DNA from: JASJBU01 sp965372385
GTDB lineage: Bacteria; Pseudomonadota; Gammaproteobacteria; Chromatiales; Chromatiaceae
DNA length: 15,664 nt
Assembly (NCBI GenBank): GCA_965372385.1
Contig: CBDVCD010000054.1
Span: forward strand, 1 to 15,664
Direction of reading: 5' to 3'
Shown: positions 1 to 6,590 of the stretch, in pieces
Numbering within the stretch: position 1 is the first letter of the stretch
Layout: each line of letters opens with the position of its first letter
Program-made: the position numbers and the translations under genes
The notes under the pieces: generated by a model
The model's database searches: none
Told to the model about the DNA's origin: nothing
The model's input: the letters and a program-made list of their open reading frames with translations, nothing else

Positions 1-33
1 ACTTGTGCCTCCCTGCACGGCGCGCAACGACGC

Positions 34-121
34 GGAATAGTTATTCTATTCCAAGGAGTTGCAACGAAGATGCCCCACATGGATGTGGGAAATGCCGGTT
101 CCGTCTGGAACATGAACCGGC
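34..121. repeat. Cluster of three perfect hairpins (REP-like or structured RNA)
   Basis: Three separate perfect inverted repeats follow each other in 88 bases: GGAATAG/CTATTCC (34-40 and 46-52, 5-nt loop), CCCACAT/ATGTGGG (74-80 and 83-89, 2-nt spacer) and GCCGGTT/AACCGGC (94-100 and 115-121, 14-nt loop). A short direct repeat, GCAACGA, lies at 24-30 and 61-67. No convincing coding sequence spans 1-259: the only open frame has no good start context and no recognisable protein. No T-run follows any stem, so a plain terminator is unlikely. It could be a repetitive extragenic element, a structured RNA, or the remains of one. The structure is certain; its meaning is not. Confidence 0.5.
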
Positions 122-259
122 CATGTGCCGCCAAAAACGTGCAATCTACCTCGTAGTGTGGTTCACCCAGCGGATGAGTCGGTCTATCGAACAAAATACA
201 CATGAATTCAACTCGTTAAAAGTAGAATGGAACGGTCAACTGCAGAATCTAGGATAATA

Positions 260-1252
260 TCAGAGATCGTAATAACCGCGCTCTTCGTGGAGCGCGATAT
301 CCAGGCCTTCGATCTCCTCTTCTCTGGTTACCCGCAGGCCTACCAGCATATCCACCAGCTTCAGGATCACATAGGTGACCAGGGCGGTGAATGCAATGGT
401 GGCGACTACCCCGATAAACTGCACATAGAGCTGGCCGCCCATGCTCTCAATGCCGTCCGCAAATCCATAACCGGAAAAGACACCGAGAGTGGTGGCGGAG
501 AAGATACCGACCATCAGGGTGCCCAGGATGCCACCGACCCCATGCACCGGAAAGACATCCAGGGAGTCGTCGATCTTCAGCACCTGCTTGAGATAGTTAG
601 TCGCGGAGAAACAGAAGATACCCGCCAGCAGGCCAATCACCAGGGCGCCAGCCGGGCCCACGAATCCCGAGGCTGGTGTGATAGTACCCAAACCTGCCAC
701 CATGCCGGTGACCGCACCCAGGGCGCTGGGCTTGCCGAACTTGATCCATTCCCTGAACATCCAGGTCATGGCCCCGGTAGCAGCGGAGATATGGGTTACC
801 AGCATGGCCATGGATGCATCCCCATTGGCTGCCAGGGCGCTGCCACCGTTGAAACCAAACCAGCCTACCCAGAGCATGCCCGCCCCAGCGATGGTCATGG
901 TCATGTTATGCGGCATCATGGCGGCGGTGCCAAAACCTTCACGCGGTCCCATGACCATGGCAGCCACCAGGGCCGCCACACCCGCGGTGATGTGAACCAC
1001 CGTACCACCGGCAAAATCATACAACCCCATTGCTCCCAGCCAACCACCACCCCAAACCCAGTGGGTCACCGGCACATAGACCAGCAACAGCCAGATTGCG
1101 CTGAATAGCAACATGGCTGAGAATTTCATGCGTTCTGCATAGCCACCCACGATCAGAGCCGGGGTGATGATGGCGAAGGTCATCTGAAACAGCATGAAGA
1201 CAGATTCAGGAATATCGCCGGAAAGGCTCTCCTTACCAACTCCAGACATCAT
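260..1252 (-). pseudogene. amtB: Ammonium transporter AmtB, C-terminal part of interrupted gene
   Basis: This is the larger part of an Amt/Rh/MEP-family inner-membrane ammonium channel. The frame carries family hallmarks: the FQMTFAIITPALIVGGYAER signature (residues 22-41 of this piece), the pore Asp and His in YDFAGGTVVHITAG (D79, H87) and the second pore His in FPVHGVGG (H237). Several hydrophobic helices run through it, ending in a cytosolic tail GYYDL. The methionine at 1252 is an internal codon of the original gene, not a native start, and no ribosome-binding site belongs to it. Joining this piece to the N-terminal part (1384-1713) by removing the 135-bp insert and one 8-bp copy of the target repeat gives a continuous frame of about 436 residues, close to the 428 of E. 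coli AmtB. No glnK/glnB gene is adjacent in the window. Confidence 0.9.
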
Positions 1253-1265
1253 GACCTTACTAAAA

Positions 1266-1288
1266 GGCTATGTCTGCGTTAAGTGTTG
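1266..1288 (+). repeat. Left terminal inverted repeat of the MITE-like element
   Basis: This 23-bp repeat is the exact reverse complement of 1378-1400. It starts immediately after the first TACTAAAA target copy. Confidence 0.93.
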
Positions 1289-1377
1289 AAACAATCTAAC
1301 CTCTTGATTTTTCACGACCTACCTTTAGTTGTAATTGACGTTAAAATCAATAAGTTAGTGTCGATTGAAATAGAAAC

Positions 1378-1400
1378 CAACACTTAACGCAGACATAGCC
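1378..1400 (-). repeat. Right terminal inverted repeat of the MITE-like element
   Basis: This 23-bp repeat is the exact reverse complement of 1266-1288. It is followed directly by the second TACTAAAA target copy (1401-1408). Confidence 0.93.
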
Positions 1401-1713
1401 TACTAAAATCACCAATCCAGGCATTACCTTCTCCAAATGCCAGACTGTAGCCCACCACGAACCAGAGAATCGTGGAAATCCCGGCAATGGCAAAACACTG
1501 CATCAAAATAGAAAGCACATTTTTTGCCCGTACCAGTCCACCATAGAACATGGCCAGTCCCGGTAGTGTCATGAACAGCACCAATGCTGTGGAGGTCATG
1601 ATCCAGCTTGTATTGGCGCTACTGAGAGCTGTCTCTTCCGCCATGGAGACTCCCGGCAGTAGAGCTAACAGGATTAATGGGTAGATCCCCATCCTAAAAT
1701 GCATAAATGACAT
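1384..1713 (-). pseudogene. amtB: Ammonium transporter AmtB, N-terminal part of interrupted gene
   Basis: This is the start of the amtB gene that continues at 260-1252. The start ATG (1713) has a good ribosome-binding site, AGGGG, about 7 nt upstream. The first ~24 residues form a signal peptide ending in VSMAEE, as in E. coli AmtB, whose leader is cleaved. The family motif FYGGLVRAKNVLSILMQ follows at residues 56-72. Native sequence runs to GDFS (S104). The frame then enters the inserted element, reads RLCLR and stops, so the product lacks most membrane helices and both pore histidines. The reading across the unbroken site would be GDFS-KV-MMSGVG. The gene is most likely inactive as it stands unless the element excises precisely. 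Confidence 0.88.
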
Positions 1714-1780
1714 GAACAGCCCCTTTTGTTGTTTGGTTTCTAGGGTCTTTGACCCGATTCACGGTTTTTCAAACGCCCAT

Positions 1781-1822
1781 ATTGTAAGGAAAAACCATCA
1801 AAATAGTTAATCATAACTATTT
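1781..1822 (-). promoter_or_regulatory. Candidate amtB promoter with 9-bp palindromic operator
   Basis: Reading toward amtB, TACAAT (complement of 1781-1786) is a good -10 box. The -35 position is poor (TAACTA) and falls inside a perfect palindrome, AAATAGTTA-atca-TAACTATTT (1801-1822). A weak -35 overlapped by a dyad is the pattern expected for an activator- or repressor-controlled promoter. No sigma-54 consensus was found. The rest of the 307-base gap (1714-2020) shows a 5-bp hairpin GGGTC/GACCC at 1743-1755 in the amtB leader and the promoter candidate for the plus-strand gene. The palindrome is seen; the regulatory role is inferred. Confidence 0.4.
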
Positions 1823-1934
1823 CAACATGTTAACAACGCCTCCCAATACTTCCCTAACAAAATGTGGTTCAAGATTCGTGGCTAAAGGACGCTTTAAACA
1901 GCACCAAGGAATTAAAGTTCGATGAAAGACAGGC

Positions 1935-1963
1935 TTTCAATCACTGGACTATTTTGGTATATT
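1935..1963 (+). promoter_or_regulatory. Weak candidate sigma-70 promoter for the 2021-2908 gene
   Basis: TATATT (1958-1963) is a plausible -10 box, with a poor -35 hexamer TTTCAA (1935-1940) at 17-bp spacing. It lies about 57 bp before the start codon of the downstream gene. The -35 match is only 3 of 6, so this is tentative. Confidence 0.28.
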
Positions 1964-2020
1964 AGCTATTAGTTATGTTTAAATGCCGGCCAGATAGAAT
2001 AACATTCAGGTGGTACTGCC

Positions 2021-2908
2021 ATGCAACCCGACAAACCCACAGACAGGATCTTCGATCAGGTCGGGCCTGATACTGTCACATCTCTTCTGGCAACAACCGA
2101 TACAGAGGTTCATCTGAACCAAGACTCTGCATGCAAGGTGCTAAAGCACTACTTCGATGATCTGGAACTCTCCCTCACGCATGAGGATAAGAACCACAAC
2201 ATCGGTCAATCTGAAACTATTCTGACCGGTATATCCCAATTCATCCAGTCCGATAAGAATCAAATTCTTTCCGATGGCTACACGCGCCTGCTCAATCGTC
2301 TCACAGAGATATACACTCGTGGTCTTGCTCAGCATGCTAACCAGGCATTCGCAGCCACAGCGGCTAATTATGCGGGAGTAATAGAAACGGTCAGCCAGGC
2401 CCACCCCAGTTATGACTATAGTGAGGCCATAGGCCATCTGCTGCACTATATGAATCAACTCTACCGGGACAGAGAAAAAAGCTGGCGTAGGATCTTTGAA
2501 CACCTGCTCTCCATGCCGGATTCCATTCAACTTGTCCAATCATTAAAAGAGCGACATCTGAAGGGGATCCAGCAGTGGGTTGAAGAGGGCGTGGACAATC
2601 TGTTCCAGCTGCGTGATGACCAGATTCAGCTGCATGCCGCGAAAATCACTCAGTTGACGGATGCGGAACAGACAGTCGAGGCTAAACATCTGGAACTGCA
2701 ATCTGGTTACAACGCAAAAATCGTCCCGATCAGCAGAGCAATAGATATGGCTGCCCTGAAGTCCCTAATCCATGAAAGGGATCTCTTAATCGAAGAGCTG
2801 GAAAACAGACAAGACCTGGTAGATTTGCTGGATCAGAATATTCAGGAATTTGAAGACAAATTATTTGCACCATGGCGTGCTTACCTGATTCAGCTGGTAC
2901 GAACCTAG
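2021..2908 (+). CDS. Unrecognised 295-residue coiled-coil-rich protein
   Basis: I do not recognise a family. The gene starts at an ATG preceded by a good ribosome-binding site, AGGTGG, 8 nt upstream. The protein is hydrophilic, with no signal peptide or membrane segment, so it is probably cytosolic. Helix-forming sequence dominates. From about residue 195 to the end it is rich in E, L, Q and K with a heptad-like pattern (for example LIHERDLLIEELENRQDLV), consistent with a coiled coil. The middle part (residues ~95-165) has several aromatic and His residues, as in HLLHYMNQLYRDREKSWRR. It is isolated: amtB diverges upstream and the tRNA/ychF unit faces it downstream, so context gives no functional clue. 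A scaffold or signalling accessory role is conceivable but not shown. Codon use and the ribosome-binding site support a real gene. Confidence 0.8.
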   Translation: MQPDKPTDRIFDQVGPDTVTSLLATTDTEVHLNQDSACKVLKHYFDDLELSLTHEDKNHNIGQSETILTGISQFIQSDKNQILSDGYTRLLNRLTEIYTRGLAQHANQAFAATAANYAGVIETVSQAHPSYDYSEAIGHLLHYMNQLYRDREKSWRRIFEHLLSMPDSIQLVQSLKERHLKGIQQWVEEGVDNLFQLRDDQIQLHAAKITQLTDAEQTVEAKHLELQSGYNAKIVPISRAIDMAALKSLIHERDLLIEELENRQDLVDLLDQNIQEFEDKLFAPWRAYLIQLVRT

Positions 2909-2934
2909 CCTGTGCCTGTACCTGTGCAGGCATG

Positions 2935-2957
2935 AAAAAGGGGCGTCAGTGCGCCCC
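2935..2957 (-). terminator. Rho-independent terminator of the tRNA-Met unit
   Basis: A perfect 6-bp GC stem GGGGCG/CGCCCC (2940-2945 and 2952-2957) has a 6-nt loop. On the minus strand it is followed directly by TTTTT (complement of 2935-2939). It lies 15 bp past the 3' CCA of the tRNA, so it ends the ychF/tRNA transcript. Confidence 0.85.
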
Positions 2958-2972
2958 TAATTCAGCTTTGTA

Positions 2973-3049
2973 TGGTAGCAAGGGGCAGATTCGAACTGCC
3001 GACCCCAGCATTATGAGTGCTGTGCTCTAACCAGCTGAGCTACCTTGCC
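2973..3049 (-). tRNA. tRNA-Met (anticodon CAT), elongator type
   Basis: The 77-nt cloverleaf reads GGCAAGG...CCTTGCTACCA on the minus strand. Acceptor arms GGCAAGG and CCTTGCT pair with one G-U at the first position. The anticodon arm is CAGCA-CTCATAA-TGCTG, giving anticodon CAT. The T arm contains GGTTCGAATC-type sequence (GTTCGAATC), and CCA is encoded. A paired first position means this is not an initiator tRNA, which has an unpaired 1-72. A CAT anticodon can also belong to an Ile2 tRNA modified to lysidine, which cannot be fully excluded by eye. It has its own promoter and terminator. Confidence 0.93.
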
Positions 3050-3072
3050 AAACAACTCGTTGAAGGCCGGGG

Positions 3073-3101
3073 AATATACTGTTGGAATCTTCATCTGTCA
3101 A
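3073..3101 (-). promoter_or_regulatory. Strong sigma-70 promoter of tRNA-Met
   Basis: On the minus strand a perfect -35 TTGACA (complement of 3096-3101) is separated by exactly 17 bp from a near-consensus -10 TATATT (complement of 3073-3078). A GC-rich discriminator, CCCCGGCC, follows. That combination is typical of stable-RNA promoters under stringent control. The -35 begins 3 bp after the ychF stop codon, so the tRNA can be transcribed independently of ychF. Confidence 0.8.
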
Positions 3102-3103
3102 TA

Positions 3104-4195
3104 TCAGACATTGAATCGAAAATGGATCACATCCCCATCTTTAACGATATATTCCTTGCCTTCTGAACGAAGCTTACCTACCTCACGGGCACCCTGTTCG
3201 CCCTGGCATGCCACAAAGTCAGCATATCCGACCACCTCGGCACGAATGAAACCACGTTCAAAATCGGTATGGATGACACCCGCTGCCTGGGGGGCCGTAG
3301 CGCTGGCTGGGATGGTCCAGGCCCGGACCTCTTTCTCACCCGCGGTAAAATAGGTCTCGAGACCGAGTAATTTGTAACCCGCACGGACAACCCGGTTCAA
3401 TCCAGGCTCGTCCAACCCCATATCGGCAAGAAACTCAGCCCGCTCCTCCTCTTCCAATTCCACAATCTCCGCCTCGATAGCGGCACAGACCGGCACTACC
3501 TCAGCCCCTTCCCCAGCAGCATATTCACGCAGGATGTCCAGCTGCGGGTTGTCCGCAAAACCATCATCGGAAACATTGGCGATATAGAGGGTGGGCTTGA
3601 TAGTGAGCAGAAACAGATCCCGTAGCTCGAGCTTGTCATCATCAGAGAGTTCCATGGCGCGCACTGCCTTCCCCTCATTCAGATGTTCACGCACCCGCTC
3701 CAACAGCACCTTTCGAGCCAACACCTTTTTGTCCCCCGTTTTGGCCTGGCGGGCCGTTTTGTCAAGAGCCTTCTCCACCGATTCCAGATCGGCCAGCGCA
3801 AGCTCGGTGTTGATCACCTCGATATCACTGACTGGATCAATCCTACCCGCCACATGCACCACATCATCATTCTCAAAACAACGCACAACCTGGGCTATGG
3901 CGTCGGTTTCACGGATATTGGCCAGAAATTTGTTACCCAGCCCCTCCCCCTTGGAGGCACCAGCCACCAATCCGGCAATATCAACGAACTGCATGGTAGT
4001 GGGAATGATTGCTTTAGGCTTGACGATCTCAGCGATCACATCCAGACGCGGATCAAGCAGTGGGACGACCCCGACATTGGGGTCGATAGTGCAAAAAGGA
4101 TAATTTTCCGCCGCTATAGTCGCCTTCGTCAGCGCATTGAACAGGGTAGACTTACCCACATTAGGGAGTCCGACGATGCCACATTTAAAACCCAT
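3104..4195 (-). CDS. ychF: YchF/OLA1-type P-loop ATPase
   Basis: YchF belongs to the Obg-related P-loop proteins but binds ATP in preference to GTP. It associates with ribosomes and is redox-responsive in E. coli. The product starts MGFKCGIVGLPNVGKSTLFN with Walker A G9-T17, continues with PFCTIDPNVG and the G3-type DIAGLV, and ends with a TGS domain (about residues 280-362, including FTAGEKEVRAWTI and the terminal DGDVIHFRFNV). I chose the ATG at 4195, giving 363 residues, identical to the E. coli length. An upstream in-frame extension to 4474 shows no homology and crosses the neighbouring STAS gene. Its usual neighbour pth is not present here. The tRNA-Met unit follows immediately. A housekeeping gene with no visible defect. 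Confidence 0.96.
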   Translation of the reverse strand: MGFKCGIVGLPNVGKSTLFNALTKATIAAENYPFCTIDPNVGVVPLLDPRLDVIAEIVKPKAIIPTTMQFVDIAGLVAGASKGEGLGNKFLANIRETDAIAQVVRCFENDDVVHVAGRIDPVSDIEVINTELALADLESVEKALDKTARQAKTGDKKVLARKVLLERVREHLNEGKAVRAMELSDDDKLELRDLFLLTIKPTLYIANVSDDGFADNPQLDILREYAAGEGAEVVPVCAAIEAEIVELEEEERAEFLADMGLDEPGLNRVVRAGYKLLGLETYFTAGEKEVRAWTIPASATAPQAAGVIHTDFERGFIRAEVVGYADFVACQGEQGAREVGKLRSEGKEYIVKDGDVIHFRFNV

Positions 4196-4268
4196 GATAT
4201 GATGCCCCGGAGAAAAATGTGGCAAGAATACCGGAAAGCAGGATACCGTTTCCAGTATGCAGCGCAAT

Positions 4269-4310
4269 AAAAAACAGCAATCACCTAATATCTCAGATAA
4301 ATTGGGTGAT
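4269..4310 (-). terminator. Possible terminator of the STAS operon
   Basis: On the minus strand a 6-bp stem ATCACC/GGTGAT (4305-4310 with 4280-4285) encloses the stop codon of the second STAS gene. It is followed after 5 nt by TTTTTT (complement of 4269-4274). The loop is long (19 nt) and the T-run is displaced, so this is a weak candidate. Confidence 0.35.
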
Positions 4311-4607
4311 GTTAAACAGCTTACCGAAGTTCGCGATACGGAGTATCTCCTGTATCGCCTCGTTCCCGTTGGATAATATGACGCTGTCAGGCTTTTTCGA
4401 GCTGTGTTCCCGTAACTGAAGCAACATCCCCATGGCGGAACTATCCATGTGTTCGGCACCTGATAGATCCACAATAAATCTCTTTTCTCCTTTCGGATGC
4501 TGCTTATAGGCCTGGATGAAATCCTGGTGACTGGAAAAATCGAATCGTCCCGAAACCTTGATAGTTACCTGCTCCCCACTCGCATCAATGATACTGGTTA
4601 TTGGCAT
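4293..4607 (-). CDS. Small STAS-domain (anti-anti-sigma type) protein, copy 2
   Basis: This single-domain 104-residue cytosolic protein has the STAS fold seen in SpoIIAA/RsbV-type antagonists. The conserved strand GRFDFSSHQDF lies near residues 21-31 and the diagnostic DSSAMGMLLQLRE at about 55-67, where the Ser after Asp is the phosphorylation site in related proteins. The start ATG (4607) has a good site, GGAGG, 5 nt upstream. It is highly similar to the protein encoded directly upstream (4634-4954) and is obviously a tandem duplicate. STAS proteins normally bind a partner kinase (anti-sigma-like) or a regulator, but no serine kinase gene is visible here. Placement after a chemoreceptor-type gene suggests a link to that pathway. 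The exact role is unknown. Confidence 0.87.
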   Translation of the reverse strand: MPITSIIDASGEQVTIKVSGRFDFSSHQDFIQAYKQHPKGEKRFIVDLSGAEHMDSSAMGMLLQLREHSSKKPDSVILSNGNEAIQEILRIANFGKLFNITQFI

Positions 4608-4633
4608 AATGCCTCCGGATCGTCATGCATGAA

Positions 4634-4954
4634 TCAGGCGGCGCGACTACCAGCGAACTTGAAAATTTGTTCGAACCGGGAGATCTCCAGAATCTGTTTA
4701 ATGGATTTACTACATCCCGTCAGAGTGATATCTGCTCGGTGACCACCCGCCCGCTCCCGCAAAACCAGTAACATACCCAATGCTGCACTATCCATATAGC
4801 TGGTCTCGGACAAATCCAAGGTGAATCGAGTCGCGATTGGATCCACCTGATTATAGGCATCACGAAATGCCTTGTGCTCCGAAAAGTCAAATCTTCCACT
4901 GATCTTGATCCGCAGACCTCCATCTTGTTTCTGCTTACTCGTTGTAATTGCCAT
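4634..4954 (-). CDS. Small STAS-domain (anti-anti-sigma type) protein, copy 1
   Basis: This 106-residue STAS protein contains ISGRFDFSEHKAF and the phosphorylatable motif DSAALGMLLVLRER. I chose the ATG at 4954 because it has the site AAGAGA about 7 nt upstream and gives a start aligned with its paralogue. A TTG at 4999 would overlap the upstream transducer stop but would add a leader (KAQRCRLGNSKRTY) absent from the paralogue. It is the middle gene of a transducer-STAS-STAS row, 41 bp after the transducer stop and 26 bp before copy 2. It differs from copy 2 mainly in its tails and in the loop before DLSE. The two may form heterodimers or respond to different partners; that is inference. Confidence 0.86.
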   Translation of the reverse strand: MAITTSKQKQDGGLRIKISGRFDFSEHKAFRDAYNQVDPIATRFTLDLSETSYMDSAALGMLLVLRERAGGHRADITLTGCSKSIKQILEISRFEQIFKFAGSRAA

Positions 4955-4995
4955 ATATGTTCTCTTACTGTTGCCTAAACGACACCTTTGAGCCT

Positions 4996-6204
4996 TCAAA
5001 AAAGCTCTACCTCCCCTGCGTGCATAGATGACTGTTCTACGGGCTTGTGCTCCCGCTCCTGCCTTATCTGTTCGCTGATATCACTGCGTAATTGAACAAG
5101 ACCCGAGATGAATTGTTGGGCATGACCATCCGTCATGGCGCCCAAATCATTCATACCCGTTTGCATACCACCCACTATCCCTTCCAACCGATCCAGATGA
5201 TGTTCACTGTAACCAGCCAACTGCCGAACGATATCTTCAAACTGCAGTGATCTGACCGCATCTCCCACTAAGGAATTGATTTGACTCGACATTGATGAAA
5301 TCTGGGACAGGTTATCCGCCATTGCCTCGTTCATCTTGCCAATATGCCCCATCATCTCTGCAACACGTGCCTTGGATTGGATGGCAAAGGTCATATCCTT
5401 CGACGCAATTTTTCCTATTGAGGCTCTTGCCTCCTGGATATTATCCCGGGAACCGATAATCACGGTTCTGATTTCATCACTGAAGCGGTTGGAGCGCTGG
5501 GAAAGTTTGCGCACCTCATCCGCCACAACCGCAAACCCACGCCCCGCCTCACCCGCCCTCGCTGCCTCGATGGCCGCATTCAGGGCCAGCAGATTGGTCT
5601 GGTCCGCTATGGTCTTCACATCCGACAGCAGTGCATCCGCTTTGTCCATCTGCGTAGATATATCCTCGATCTCCTCCACAATCTGGATGGTGCTATGACT
5701 GATGCTAATCACATGTTCCACGAAATAATGCAGCACCTGATCCGTCTCTTTCGCGAATTCCGAGAACGAGAATTTACCGCCGCCATCACCAGCAATTTCC
5801 CCAGAGACATTGGCAATCAGGCCTTGCACCATCTCCAATTGGTTCTGAGATTGTCCATTGATGCCGTGAAAGCTCTCCTGTAGCGTACCCACCGAGTCTT
5901 CGATGAGGGTTTGCATCTGCTGCAATTCCCCTTTTAGCGATTTCGTCAGCAGGTTCACACTTTGCTGTAACTCCTCTGCCAGTCCATGCATCTCCACAAC
6001 GAGGTCCGTACTATCATCCGTCCGCAGATCCAGATCTGCCAACCGGGCAGCATAATTTCGGTAATGTGTGACAGCCCATAAGACTGAGGAGAGTAAAACG
6101 GCCATAACGCCAGGCCATCCGACACCAGCAAGGATAGCCATGCTTAGCACCAAGGCAGTGGATACATAGGGTATCCAGTTATTTTTAAAATAGTTGATAT
6201 TCAA
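4996..6204 (-). CDS. Methyl-accepting chemotaxis-type signal transducer
   Basis: This 402-residue membrane protein has a very short N-terminus. Residues ~11-28 and ~30-47 form two adjacent membrane segments (WIPYVSTALVLSMAILAGVG, PGVMAVLLSSVLWAV) with almost no periplasmic loop, so it lacks a normal ligand-binding domain. The rest is a long helical cytoplasmic region containing the conserved signalling tip, ADQTNLLALNAAIEAARAGE followed by GRGFAVVADEVRKL (residues 200-235), which contacts CheA/CheW in bona fide receptors. The tail ends in HAGEVELF, with no NWETF-like CheR pentapeptide. The likely start is TTG at 6204, since an in-frame stop lies just upstream with no ATG between. Two STAS genes follow. 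It could be a true receptor or a scaffold sensing membrane state. Confidence 0.85.
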   Translation of the reverse strand: MNINYFKNNWIPYVSTALVLSMAILAGVGWPGVMAVLLSSVLWAVTHYRNYAARLADLDLRTDDSTDLVVEMHGLAEELQQSVNLLTKSLKGELQQMQTLIEDSVGTLQESFHGINGQSQNQLEMVQGLIANVSGEIAGDGGGKFSFSEFAKETDQVLHYFVEHVISISHSTIQIVEEIEDISTQMDKADALLSDVKTIADQTNLLALNAAIEAARAGEAGRGFAVVADEVRKLSQRSNRFSDEIRTVIIGSRDNIQEARASIGKIASKDMTFAIQSKARVAEMMGHIGKMNEAMADNLSQISSMSSQINSLVGDAVRSLQFEDIVRQLAGYSEHHLDRLEGIVGGMQTGMNDLGAMTDGHAQQFISGLVQLRSDISEQIRQEREHKPVEQSSMHAGEVELF

Positions 6205-6248
6205 CTGCCTGTTCCGCTTTTCATACTTAATTCAGGCCAATCCGGTTT

Positions 6249-6255
6249 CCTCCTT
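6249..6255 (-). promoter_or_regulatory. Orphan strong ribosome-binding site before the transducer gene
   Basis: AAGGAGG (complement of 6249-6255) is a near-perfect Shine-Dalgarno sequence, but it lies about 45 nt from the TTG start of the transducer, too far to serve it directly. A seven-codon ATG frame (MKSGTGS, from 6226) ends with TGA overlapping the TTG start, which could allow coupled translation. Alternatively, the site is left over from a lost start. Confidence 0.3.
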
Positions 6256-6308
6256 GTATCGGCGAAACGGTAAAATACCTTAGTCAATCAAACATGAAGA
6301 AGAACCGC

Positions 6309-6590
6309 TTATCTGAGACCAAGCTCTATGAGACGTTGTCCAATCCTGCCCAGGGAAATGACCTCATCCGCGTGGCCTCGTTTTACAACCTCACCCGGCA
6401 TACCCCAGACAACACTGGATTTTTCGTCCTGAGCAATGGTTGGCGAGCCTGCCTGTTGCATCTCACCCATGCCCTCGGCACCGTCATCACCCATACCCGT
6501 CAGCATCAAACCAATCGCATTGGAGCCGGCATTCTGTGCTAATGAGCGGAACATCACGTCCACTGATGGCTTGTGACGATTGACAGGCAC
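6309..6590 (-). pseudogene. cheB: Chemotaxis methylesterase CheB, C-terminal remnant
   Basis: This stretch is the last ~93 residues of a CheB protein-glutamate methylesterase, which demethylates chemoreceptors. Clear matches are PVNRHKPSVDVMFRSLA, AIGLMLTGMGDDGAEGM, AGSPTIAQDEKSSVV and GMPGEVVKRGHADEV, closing with RIGQRLIELGLR. The receiver domain and the catalytic Ser and His regions are missing. Only the catalytic-Asp region (GMGDDG) is left, so it cannot be active. At about 6590, exactly where CheB homology stops, IS6-family transposase sequence begins. The missing 5' part is not found on the other side of the IS, so this is a deletion or rearrangement boundary, not a simple insertion. 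The transducer gene follows 104 bp downstream, consistent with an ancestral che locus. Confidence 0.87.

Larger units (their letters stand above)
1266..1400. mobile_element. 135-bp MITE-like element inserted in amtB
   Basis: Perfect 23-bp terminal inverted repeats begin GGCTATGTCTGC at 1266-1288 and end with the complement at 1378-1400. An identical octamer, TACTAAAA, flanks the element at 1258-1265 and 1401-1408, as expected of an 8-bp target duplication. A second, imperfect inverted pair inside (1296-1311 and 1343-1358) means nearly the whole element could fold into one long hairpin. It encodes no protein. Size, perfect ends and duplication are typical of a miniature inverted-repeat element moved in trans by a full-length transposase. 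An 8-bp duplication is known for families such as IS1595, ISL3 and IS6, but I cannot assign one. The ends do not match the candidate end of the IS6-like element later in this window. Perfect ends and an intact duplication suggest a recent insertion. Confidence 0.93.

Noticed and set aside
227..1108. Long plus-strand open frame (293 codons) opposite amtB
   Set aside because: It is antisense to a clearly recognised transporter, has no known domain, and is rich in His/Gln/Gly as expected of a shadow of a membrane-protein gene.
1266..1400. Reading the 135-bp element as an end fragment of the IS6 element in this window
   Set aside because: Its ends (GGCTATGTC...) do not match the candidate IS6 end (GGTACTGTC...), and it has two perfect ends of its own.
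3683..4270. 195-codon plus-strand frame opposite ychF
   Set aside because: It is a shadow of the conserved ychF gene without recognisable protein features.
4196..4474. N-terminal extension of ychF
   Set aside because: The extension has no homology, overlaps a STAS gene, and the ATG at 4195 gives exactly the family length and start.
6309..6590. Small intact CheB-like protein starting at GTG 6590
   Set aside because: The fragment lacks the catalytic Ser and His and the receiver domain, and its start lies exactly at the IS junction, so it is a remnant.
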